DNA of 64,000 nt from Calonectria ilicicola. Taxonomy: Eukaryota; Ascomycota; Sordariomycetes; Hypocreales; Nectriaceae. Positions 54,584 to 64,000 of the stretch are shown piece after piece; positions within the stretch are counted from its first letter, which is position 1; each line of letters begins with the position of its first letter. Both the position numbers and the translations under genes were made by a program. The stretch spans positions 1,984,001 through 2,048,000 of the forward strand of contig CP085835.1 in assembly GCA_020809705.1 (NCBI GenBank). Reading direction: 5' to 3'. The notes under the pieces were generated by a model. The model was given only the letters and a program-made list of their open reading frames with translations, did not search any database and was not told the DNA's origin.

Positions 54584-57429
54584 ATGTCATTCAATGAATT
54601 GCAGCATATTTACCTCTTCTATCAAAAACACGGTGGAGACCCCGATGCCATCTGTAACCAATGGAAGCAGATTCTTGAGGGTGGTCATGATCCCAACGAA
54701 GAATGGGAATCCAAGTATGAACGACGACGCGCGTCCCCTTTATTCAGCGCCGTAATCGATAACCACACAGAGCAAATTGAATTGCTGTTGCAACACGGAG
54801 TTGATCCCAACAAGCACAACCTGGAGGGTCGTACCGCGCTTCAAGAGGCTGTGATTCTAGCACATGAAAGTACCGTTCAACTTCTCTTGGATCGGGGGGC
54901 CAAGCATGACACCCGTGTCGTGTCTGACTTTCTATGTGGCGGCACGGCACTTCATGTCGCCGTGATAGAAGGGCTGCCAGATATAGTCGAGAACCTTTTG
55001 AATCACGGTGCCGATCCATTGGCGAAAACCCGAGTCGGTTGGACACCAGTGGACATTGCCATTCTAGATCATCAGAAAACAACACTTGAAGTTTTGCTCA
55101 AAAAAGTCGATTTAGGATCGAAGGGCATGCGATCTGAGTACACACAGCCCAGCATTGGCCATGACAAACTGGATAGACATGCTGTTGCTTCTCATTTACT
55201 GGAACATGGTGTGCGACACACTGAGCTGAGCCATGTATCCTTGTTCCATACACACCTGTCAGAAATATTAAATCAGCACCATTATGATGCTGAAAGCATC
55301 GAACAATCGAGCAGACTTCTGATCTCCGAAATGGATGAATTTTTGAAAAAAGAAGCTGGAATTTCTGGTGCCGTAGCATGGAACAGGAAACTTTGCGGAC
55401 CCTGTCTGCGATTTAATACCCAAGACAGCAATGAAATATTGGAGACATTTGAGCACCATTTTAGCTTGACTGCATTGAAGAAATCTTCAGAAGATGGGTG
55501 CAACTTTTGCCAGTTTTTGGTGGAGTCTCTGGACAATCACTGGTGTCTTTTGCATCAAATTGAGAGGAAGTGGCGGAAACGGTTTGAAGTGGACTCCAGA
55601 GTGCGCTTAACATTTGATAAGAGAGACCATGTCTCGTCCAGAATGGGCGAACATCGACTGGTTGTAATATGTGACGAAAAGATTGCGTTCATGGATCTTG
55701 ACCATGTTCAAAGTACGTCACTTCTTGGCGTGGCGGAATTATGCTAACTGTAATAGAACGGATTAATAATGCAGTCACGGAAACTGGCCCTTCTGACACC
55801 GAAGGCACTGGGTCTGATAGAAGTATTGCTGTGGCGAAAGCATGGATGCAACGGTGTGAGGACGAGCACCCTTCATGTCGGCGAACTTCCCTGGGGATGC
55901 TTCCGACCAGAGTCATCGACGTCGGAAGTGAGACTAGTTCGCCTCGCATACACCTTTCCACAAAAGAATATGTCCCATATGTTGTACTATCATACTGCTG
56001 GGGTCATGACCAAAATATCAGCTTGCTGTCCACGAACATCGACATATACACAGATTGCATTCCTTCAACTTTGTTGCCGCAGACCATTGCAGACGCGATT
56101 ACGATAACCCGGAAGATGAATGTCAGGTATTTGTGGGTTGACGCCCTTTGTATCTTGCAAGACTCGGACGAAGACTTGTTGCGAGAACTTCCCGAGATGG
56201 GTAGAATATTTTCTGACGCGTGGTTCACCATCGCGGCAAAGGATTCGGCTAGTTGTACAGGAGGCTGCTTTCAACGGCGTAGTTGGCCTACTAGCGCCAT
56301 CGTTCCCTTGGATATCCGGCTGCCCTCAAAAACTATAGAAAGACAATCAGATATTCATGAAAGAACGAAGAATACGCGCACATCGTATTTTAACAGGTTG
56401 ATGGCATTCTCAAAACATCGGACCGGGCGCAGTGACAGAGACAAGCCAGTCTTGGAAACACGGGGTTGGACGCTGCAAGAGGAACTGCTGTCTCGCCGAA
56501 TTCTCAATTGTGGTAGAGAGGAGCTTAGCTGGATTTGCTTGGAATCATCGTGTACCGAGACGAGCCCAGAGGAGGATGACATTCGCAGTTACCACCGATG
56601 GCAGTATGCATTGAGGCCTGTTTTGGCTAAAATGTTCGTGGAAGATGCAAGCCCGAGCAGAGCCAAACAGGAAGAAATCTTCAACTATTGGTTGGAGGCC
56701 GTGGAGGATTTCTTGAAGCGAGAGCTATCAGAGCCCAGAGATAGGCTTACTGCACTAAACGGTGTACAAAGTGCTATTGGAATGATTCTGGGCGATACCC
56801 AGCTTGCCGGTATCTGGAAGGAAACGTTCTTTGCCGCTAGTTTGTTGTGGATGATGCGTGAAGCCAAGACAGGCGAGTCTTGCATGCCGTACTCATGTCC
56901 ATCCTGGAGCTGGGCTTCCCAGTCACGACCTGTGAATTATGCACGCGTGCCGTCTGGAAAAACCAACCCATCTGCGTGGTATCATGACGTCAAATATTTC
57001 CCTGAAGCTGTGGCGTGGAATATTGAGGACCATGGGTTGGGAGGTATCGGTGGGTGCGTTACATTGCGGTGTAAGCTTTTGCGGGAGTCTGACATGGATT
57101 GTGTGAAACATGTGGTAGAAGACTTTCCGAATAGGTCACCACAAAGCATGGAGGGAAGAGAAGAGATAAATCTACAGGTTCACCATGATTCCGAAGATGC
57201 TGCTTCAGTGTCTGACGGTTGGCTAATGCTTGTTCGGACCAACCGATTCATTCCTGGTGTGCGAGACAGGCATTACAGCGATAGCTACGACATTGAGACC
57301 CATCTTTTGCGACTGGAAAAGCTCGATTCGTCCTTTGAAGATTTTAGGAGGATTGGCCTGGTGGTGACAAAATCGTGGGCGAATAAATGGCTGGAGAAAG
57401 CAAAAGAAGAGACGATTCGGCTTTTTTGA
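54584..57429 (+). CDS. Ankyrin-HET fusion protein
   Basis: Two exons (54584-55712 and 55757-57429) give 933 aa; the 44-nt intron starts GTACGT and joins DHVQ to KRINNAVTETG. The N terminus (about 45-170) has about four ankyrin repeats (SPLFSAVIDNHTEQIELLLQ, GRTALQEAVILAHESTVQLL, GTALHVAVIEGLPDIVENLL, GWTPVDIAILDHQKTTLEVL). A Cys-containing linker typical of HET proteins follows (LCGPCLRFN, SSEDGCNFCQFLVESL). The HET domain (about 450-610) has YVVLSYCWGHDQ, LPQTIADAITITRKMNVRYL, WVDALCILQDSDEDLLREL and FSDAWFTIAAKDSASCTGG, then RGWTLQEELLSRRIL and CPSWSWASQ. Ankyrin repeats usually sense ligands at the C terminus of NACHT proteins; here they are fused directly in front of the HET effector. It probably triggers cell death on nonself recognition. 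The ligand is unknown. Confidence 0.92.
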
Positions 57430-58143
57430 GAACCAGTGCAGTCGCTTCGGACAAGACACTAAAATAGAGGCCATTTTTTATCTCTTTTTTACTCTTTGGT
57501 AGACAGTTTCCCATTTTGATAAAGCTAAGACATATGGGTATTCATTGATTTGTCATCAAAGAGCATTGCTTTCGGGAAGAACAAATAAAATCATCGATGA
57601 CATCCGAAGAATCCCAGAATAGGATAAGTGTGCTTAAGCTCGTCTGAAGTGGGGGAGAATTTGGTTTGTCAGCTTTCACATCTGAAAGCTAGGAGAAAGG
57701 ATGCCCAACAACAAGAAAAGCCTCTGGCGAAAATAGGATAAATATACCGTGATTTTATTATGGTTTGAATTAAATTGAATACCTGGTTCGATGTAATTTG
57801 CGTTTTTCATCTCTCTATTTGCGACTGCTGTAGCGTTGAAGTTTTTGGTCCCCCGCTTGCGATTTGTGGTACACATACATCATCAAGCAATTCTCCCTGC
57901 CTACCCCTCACGAGATGGGGCTATTGAGTGGAGAAGGTTAGGATCGGAATGCAACCCGAAGCCGACAATCCCGACAAGGCGTTTATGATTTCACAACTTT
58001 GGCTAGATAGCTCGTGCTTGGCGACCCACCTTGGTGAGTTATTTCTTGATGCTGCAGGCCAGGGCCAGGACAAGCTTGATCCTTTTGTGACTACACACCA
58101 AGCTATTGAAGACTATTCTGTAAAGCAAATCGACGTGTTCAAA
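57430..58143. other. Intergenic region upstream of the NmrA-like gene
   Basis: No gene is supported. The frame of the next gene is open upstream to 57928 with a GTG, but that extension has no homology features and the ATG at 58144 fits the Rossmann start. Confidence 0.4.
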
Positions 58144-59147
58144 ATGGCAGCCTTTGAAGCAACCAACATTTTGATATTTGGTGCCACAGGCAACATTGGA
58201 AAATACATTACGGATCAAATTTTAAAAGCGCAACCCGCTTTTAAGCAGGTCGCCATTTTCACATCTCAACACACAGTTGATAATAAAGCAGATGACATCA
58301 ATGAGCTTCGTTCAAAAGGTGTCAAGATCATTACTGGTGACGTCACCAACGAGCAAGATATAAAAGCTGCCTATGAGGGTATCGACACTGTCGTATCTGC
58401 AGTCGGTCGAAACGTCATCGAGACTCAGATTGATTTAATCCGAATTGCAGAAGAATCCTCTAGTGTGAAATGGTTCTTCCCTTCGGAGTACGGTACCGAC
58501 ATTGAACATGGCCCTCAGAGCGCTCATGAAAAGCCACATCAGCTCAAGCTAAAAGTGCGAAAGTATGTACGAGAGAGCACTAAGAATCTTAAGTACACAT
58601 TCCTCGTGACTGGTCCATATGCCGATATGTACTTCTCTCTATCGCCTAATGCGCCCGAGGCCGGTGGTTTCGATGCAAAAGCGCGGAAAGCAATCTTGAT
58701 TGATGATGGAGAAGGAAAAGTCGGGTTTACCACGATGCCAGAGTAAGTTGATTCACTGATTTACTTTGAAGATGTCGGAGTTTGACAATTTATAGTGTTG
58801 GAAAGGCTCTAGTGGCTGCCCTGCGCCATCCTGAGGCTTCATTCAACAAGCCCCTAATTGTGCAATCATTTGTGACCACGCCAAAGGAGGTTTTAGCAGA
58901 ATTTGTGAAACAAACCGAGGGAAAGACATGGGATGTGTCTTACTACACTTTGGGTCAGTTGAAGACTGCAGAGGAGAATGCTTGGAATGAAGCCAAGCCA
59001 TTTGCTGTGACCTATACTCTAAGACGTATTTGGGCAGAGGGCGGCACGCTGTATGAGAAGACGGATAACGAGATTATTGAACTCGAGGATTCCAACCTTG
59101 AAACTCTTGCAGATGCAGTTACCAGAGAACTGACCATTGGCTGGTAA
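58144..59147 (+). CDS. NmrA-like / isoflavone reductase-type NAD(P)-binding protein
   Basis: Two exons (58144-58742 and 58796-59147) give 316 aa. The start MAAFEATNILIFGATGNIG carries the GxxGxxG dinucleotide motif of atypical SDRs. The intron (53 nt) joins TTMPE to DVGKALVAALRHP. Other family blocks are VKIITGDVTNEQDI, DTVVSAVGRNVIE and VKWFFPSEYGTDIEH. The Tyr-x-x-x-Lys motif of classical SDRs is absent, as usual in this group. Homologues are either NADP-sensing regulators or reductases of aromatic secondary metabolites; which one applies cannot be told here. Confidence 0.9.
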
Positions 59148-59274
59148 CGGGGTGAAGAGAAAAACATTACAGCTACCCGCTTTAATCGAGTGTCAACGTA
59201 GGCGTTTGAATAGTACATGGGCTATATTAACTGGCATTATCCCGGATTTTTTTTCGCATGAATTGCTTGGATCA

Positions 59275-60430
59275 GGGTAGATCTAAGCCGAGCCGTAACT
59301 TATAGGGCAAGCCTATTTCTAACCAACAGTGCCCTAGGGCGCATTCTCTCTGACAATTCTCAAGTTTTCTTTCATGAATTAATTAGTGGCGGAGGCAGTG
59401 CTTTATACGCTGAGCTATAATTTATAGAACATGCCCATTTTTAACTAATAATGCCATAAGATACATTCTCTCTGACAATTCTTAAATTTTTTTCATGTAT
59501 CAATGGTGAGACAGTGCTTTGTACGTTAAGCTGTAATTTATAGGATATACCTATTTCTAACCAATAATGCTCTAAGGTACATTCTCTCTAACAATTTTTA
59601 AATTTTTTTCGTGAATTAGTGGCGAAGGGAGTGCTTTGTGCGCTGAGCCGTAATTTATGGGTCATGCCTATTTCTAACCAATAATGCTCTAAGGTGCATT
59701 CTCTCTGACAATTCTTAAGTTTTTTTCGTGAATTAGTGGCGGAGGGGACTCCTTTGTGCGCTGAGCCGTAATTTATGGGTCATGCCTATTTCTAACCAAT
59801 AATGCTCTAAGGTGCATTCTCTCTGACAATTCTTAAGTTTTTTTCGTGAATTAGTGGCGGAGGGGAGTGCTTTGTGCGCTGAGCCGTAATTTATGGGACA
59901 CGCCTATTTCTAACCAATGGTGCCACAGGGAGAGCTCTGTCTTGCAATTCTCAAGTTTCTGGGTATAATGAGCCCACCAGCTCAGCTGAGCCGTAATTTG
60001 TAGCAAAGTGGAGCAATACTACCATTTCTACCCAATAGAGTCCAAGGCAGTGTTTCCTCTCACAATTCTCAAGTTTTTCAGTTGCCAAGTCTGCACAGCC
60101 TCTGCTACTGCTGAGCCGTAATTTGTGGCAGAGTGGGGCAATACTACCATTTCCACCCAATAGAGTCCAAGGCAGTGTTTCCTCTCACAACCCTCAAGTT
60201 TTTCAAAAAGCCGCTACAGCATGCATAGCTGAGCCGTGATTTTGGGTGCGCCAGTACCACTATTTCCACCCAATAGAGTCCAAGGTAGTTTTTCCTCCTA
60301 CCATTCTCACGTTTCAATATCTTGACTGGAATTCCTTTGTGACATAAAGCTGAGCCGTACTTTATCGCCCTAACGGTGCGATGTCGGATGAGACGTATTT
60401 TGTCCAATTCGCAATCACTTTTTCCTAATC
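59275..60430. repeat. Tandem array of about ten 118-bp units
   Basis: Each unit begins GAGCCGTAATTTATGGG or a variant; starts are at about 59290, 59412, 59528, 59645, 59763, 59881, 59988, 60113, 60231 and 60352, so the period is 107-125 bp, mostly 116-122. Other shared words are CTATTTCTAACCAATAATG, CATTCTCTCTGACAATTCT and GTGCTTTGTGCGCTGAG. Units 4-6 are nearly identical; those at both edges diverge, and the last units change to CCACCCAATAGAGTCCAAGG. I see no coding potential. Confidence 0.92.
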
Positions 60431-62097
60431 ACTGCAAGCGGCCAATAATGAAGCACTAGATGCTTGGACCACGATCGTCGCGCAAATTTGGTGTCATCTG
60501 AATCACCCTTGATTGATTAGTGTTCAATCTATTTGTTTGATAGGGCACCTTCTTGTAAGAGAAGGAAACAATATGTATTGCCACAAGGGCAAGAACAATG
60601 CTATAGATACACCGAGGCTCATACTCAAGCTTTGACAGTGATGAAGACTGGATACCCAAAAGCGTTTCTGAATTTTGTATTTTCTTGATGTCTGATGTGA
60701 AAACATTTTGGACACCTCATGATATATTTATTATTTTCAAAAGTGCTGGAATAGAAGACGTTCCGAAAATGTGGCTTTGTACCGTGAATCTTACGAAATC
60801 TATAACTGCTATGGAGGTCTCTACTTGGAACATCTTAACTGAACCTGATTAGCGTAGAAAGCCTCCTTGCAATCTGATGGTTATCATTTGACAGTCATAA
60901 ATACAAACTTAGGCTATTTCCTTTTGCAGTCCAGCGGATTATCTCCACGGTGGCTCCTTTCAGCCACATCACCACAGCATGGACGAATTTCGTGAGATTT
61001 TAGGGTACCTTCTCTGAAATCAATCATTGAGCTGCTCCTCTCGAAGAGAGACAGACGTATAATGAGTCATGACTGAGGGAGGGCTCTTGGACGAAAGGAA
61101 TTACAGCAATAGCTCATATGAAAAGGTCAGGATCAATGTATGCAACTCAAATATATATTCAAATTACGTCGGCCCATGTAATCAGACCATGTAATCGTCA
61201 CTTGCCTTCCGAATTCCTTTCGGACTGAGAATAAGCCCCTGCCACCGATTGTGGTGTTTATCCCATGGCTGGTACTCCACAAATCTAATGACCGGTGAAA
61301 CTAGCATTGCTTTGAGATTTCCTTAGGTCAATAGGTGGAGTGTAGAGATATTTTCTATATAATTTTGCCAATTTAATTAACTGACTTTTTAGCCATTTGC
61401 ATTAAGCCAAATGGAACAGCGCGGCACACACTATATCCCTTTACCTTTGTAACCCTGTTAACTCGGAGGAAAACCTTGGGCTATATGTTGGTCGGTAATA
61501 AACCCTCGGGAAATAGCTTATCAATAAATTACGTTATGTGTGGGGATGTTGGTTGCCATCAGTACGTACTTACCAACTCTCACCTCCAATAGTAGATCCG
61601 GCCCATACAAAGATGATTCCCTGGACTGGATATGATGCAGAAGTATTTTTTCAACTTTGCATTTGCAAGCTTAACTTGACATCTTGACTTGTGAGATAGC
61701 TGGACTTTTATATAGGTGAGGGAAAAAGATTTTTTCCCCATGATTTTGGGTAGACGTGAGTAAATGACATGCTACTTTCAGTAACGTTCTGGTCTCGACC
61801 TCCCTGTAAGATGGGGAAGTCAAGGCCGTATCCAACAAAGGCAACCACAGGGTTTATGTTTGTAGAATGGGTTAAGCATGTCGGGTTGAGAAATGAGGAA
61901 TGTTATAACTGATAGAGGGTAATATCATGAAGATCATAAGCAAGGGGAATCTTTTATAGATCAAGAACAGAAGGCAAAATGTAAAGAAAAAGGTGTTAAT
62001 TTAAACCTTTGAAAGCTTGCGCCGAAATTCGCGAAGAGTGTTTCTAAATTTCATAGATCTATGCTCAGTTACCAGATATTTGCTCGGTATAGTCTTA
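60431..62097. other. AT-rich gene-free region after the tandem array
   Basis: No supported gene, tRNA or repeat family. It ends with the 3' side of the minus-strand SNF2 gene. Confidence 0.4.
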
Positions 62098-64000
62098 TCA
62101 ATCCATCGAATTTCCATCAATCCCAAAGACATGCTAGAAATCATTAGTGTGGCCCATGAAGCTCTTAATCTACACTAATCTTACCAGAAGTTCTTTAAAC
62201 CTTTCAGGCGGCACATCCTTTCCTTTACTAAAACCATGACCGGCTAGCTCCAGTTTCTTTTTTTGACGCGATAACACATTGCTCTAGGATTCGTCAACAT
62301 TTTTGGCCCATAAGATCGGAGACGGCGGGCCACACTTCTTCTATCGTGTCTATCATGATGTACCGAACGATGAGGACATTATCGGTCTGGCCTAATCGAA
62401 GTGCTCTCCCAATCGCTTGCGATTCAATGGATGGATTCCATTGTGGTTCTAGCAAATAAATCCGTGAGGCGTCTGCAAGATTCAATCTGTGAATTGTTAA
62501 TGAAGGCCTGAAAGATTTCACTATGAAAAAAACACTTGCCCAACAGCACCTGTTCCGAGGGTCATTAGCAGAATATTCGCACCCGCAGGTGACCGAAAAT
62601 CCTTTAACATTCTAACACGTTCAGCGAAGGGAATTGAACCATCAATCATGTGGTGTTGTAATTCGTGGCGGTGCAGAAGCTCGCGGATAAGGCCGAGGGT
62701 ACGTTTCCAGAACGAAAATACAATGCTACATAGTTGAAGTCATTAGCCTCATTTAACCTCGTAAGTTCTACTAGAAGGTACCTCTTAGAACTAGGGTCCC
62801 CGCGGATATCAGAGATCAGTTGTAGTAACTTGGAGGGGTACTGCGGAAGTCGGGGGGTGTTGCTATTTTTACCATATTCCCCTGAAATGGCTTGCACAGT
62901 GGTAGAAGGCAAAATGGCTAGAGACCTTGATTCGCTCCCGATGGAACAGGTTGGACAAGGCTTCCTTCGAGAACGCTTATGATGCATGCAGTTGTGACAG
63001 ACAAGATGGCAACAGGATGACAAGAACATGCCTCCGTTAGCGTCCGCCTTATCACTGATAGCATATATTGTCTCGGAGCAATAAGCGCAGAAATTTTCAT
63101 CATACTGTTGTAAATAAGCTACTGCTTCATCGGGGTCTTCAGGCAGACCAGTTAGCCCTGGATGTAGAACGGCGTTCTCATTGCCATTGTTACAAAATAA
63201 TCTTAGTTTAAGGAGAGACTCAAGCACTGCGGATTTAATCTTCGTTTTTCTGTGCCCACTCACTGCCATGTCGATCTCCTTTCTGCACTGCCGAAGCAAG
63301 TCGGCATACCCGGCTTGCTCTTGGGGGGTCAAAGGTAATCTTTTGACTTTTGTGATGGGTTCCGGTAAGTTTAAAACCCCTCGTGTCCTCCGAAGGCATA
63401 TAGATTGGAGTAGTAGCTGGAGATTCTCAAAGCGATCCTTCGAATTGGAGGATATTGGGTTTATGATAAACTTGCGAAATGTTTGAGGCTTATCCAGTAT
63501 TGGTACTCTGAGAAAAGAAACGAGTGCTCCAAGATCGTCAAGACTATTCTGAATAGGGGTACCCGTAAGACACCAACGATGCTGCGCCGAAATACGAGCG
63601 ACTGCCTCGAATTGCCGGGTTGATCGGTTTCTAATGTCATGGGCTGAAAACAGCAATTAGATGGTAAGTTGTTGTTTTGATATTAAATGGACACCTTTGC
63701 CTTACCTTCATCTAAAATAACTCGAAACCAATTGATTTTAGATAGTGTATCGTCGCCACGACGAAACTCGGCCGCTACCGTAGCATATGTGGTAAATACT
63801 ATCATCCGATCGTGAAGAAGATGTGTCTCTGATAGCCTTGATGGTCCAAGATGTTTGTGATACGGGAGCGTCCCGCTATAGGCATGTCTTGTTTGAGTAT
63901 TAGTCAAATTCTTCAAAATTTTACAAATCCTAGTTACCCATACTTGTTTATTTCATCAACCCAATTGTCAATCAAGACTTAAATATAATTAGCAAAGGTG
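62098..64000 (-). CDS. RING-finger SNF2-family ATPase (RAD5/RAD16/HLTF-like), copy 2, 5' part outside the window
   Basis: Only the C-terminal part is in the window. Exons on the minus strand: 63977-63944, 63887-63706, 63643-62782, 62725-62540, 62486-62334, 62281-62185, 62133-62098; an intron reaches from 63978 to the window end. Motifs: LIDNWVDEIN, WFRVILDEAHDIRN across an intron, WCLTGTPIQNSLDDLGALV, a RING (CAYCSETIYA to RKPCPTC), FSFWKRTLGLI, TLGTGAVG joined to LNLADASR, and QWNPSIESQAIGRALRLGQTD. The intron 62539-62487 begins with GC rather than GT. The 34-nt and 186-nt exons have the same lengths as their partners in copy 1 (29886-29919, 31202-31387). The short last exon (HVFGIDGNSMD) is less certain. 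The role is as for copy 1. Confidence 0.85.

Overview
The window is genomic DNA of a filamentous ascomycete. The evidence is many short (about 45-110 nt) GT-AG introns with CTNAC-type branch points, Zn2Cys6 regulators, HET-domain and NACHT genes, and an intron-bearing tRNA. The gene families fit a Sordariomycete, probably Hypocreales, but I cannot name the species. I placed splice junctions by hand, accepting a junction only if it kept frame and joined recognisable protein motifs. All exon totals divide by three.

Left third (0.9-22 kb): a GT64 glycosyltransferase is followed by two apparent catabolic clusters. Cluster 1 (2.97-12.17 kb) has a Zn2Cys6 regulator, an L-fuconate-dehydratase-type enolase-superfamily enzyme, a DapA/DHDPS-type aldolase homologue, an extended SDR reductase and an MFS sugar porter, with two divergent shared promoters. 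It looks like a non-phosphorylating sugar or sugar-acid pathway, but the aldolase homologue carries Glu where the Schiff-base lysine is expected. Cluster 2 (15.05-20.53 kb) has a haem aldoxime dehydratase, a Zn2Cys6 regulator and a nitrilase (aldoxime to nitrile to acid). The promoters share a CGGAAT half-site, including a CGGAAT-N5-ATTCCG palindrome upstream of the nitrilase. A cytochrome-b5-fused acyl-CoA desaturase follows, with an in-frame TGA directly after its second histidine box.

Middle (23-48.8 kb): accessory DNA rich in nonself-recognition-type genes. It holds a NACHT protein ending in C2H2 zinc fingers, a RING/SNF2 ATPase, an F-box-like orphan, a HET protein and a 1679-aa protein with a kinase-like domain whose catalytic Asp is Ala. 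A Dal5-like MFS permease closes this part. Two gene-free tracts, upstream of the SNF2 gene and upstream of the HET gene, carry a dispersed motif close to GGTGCTAAAATTGCAGTGCA on the same strand.

Right part (48.8-64 kb): a tRNA-Pro(AGG) with an intron, a secreted Gly/Ser/Asn-repeat protein, an ankyrin-HET fusion, an NmrA-like reductase, a tandem array of about ten 118-bp units, and a second RING/SNF2 gene on the minus strand cut by the window edge. The two SNF2 genes share intron positions and exon lengths, so they are paralogues.
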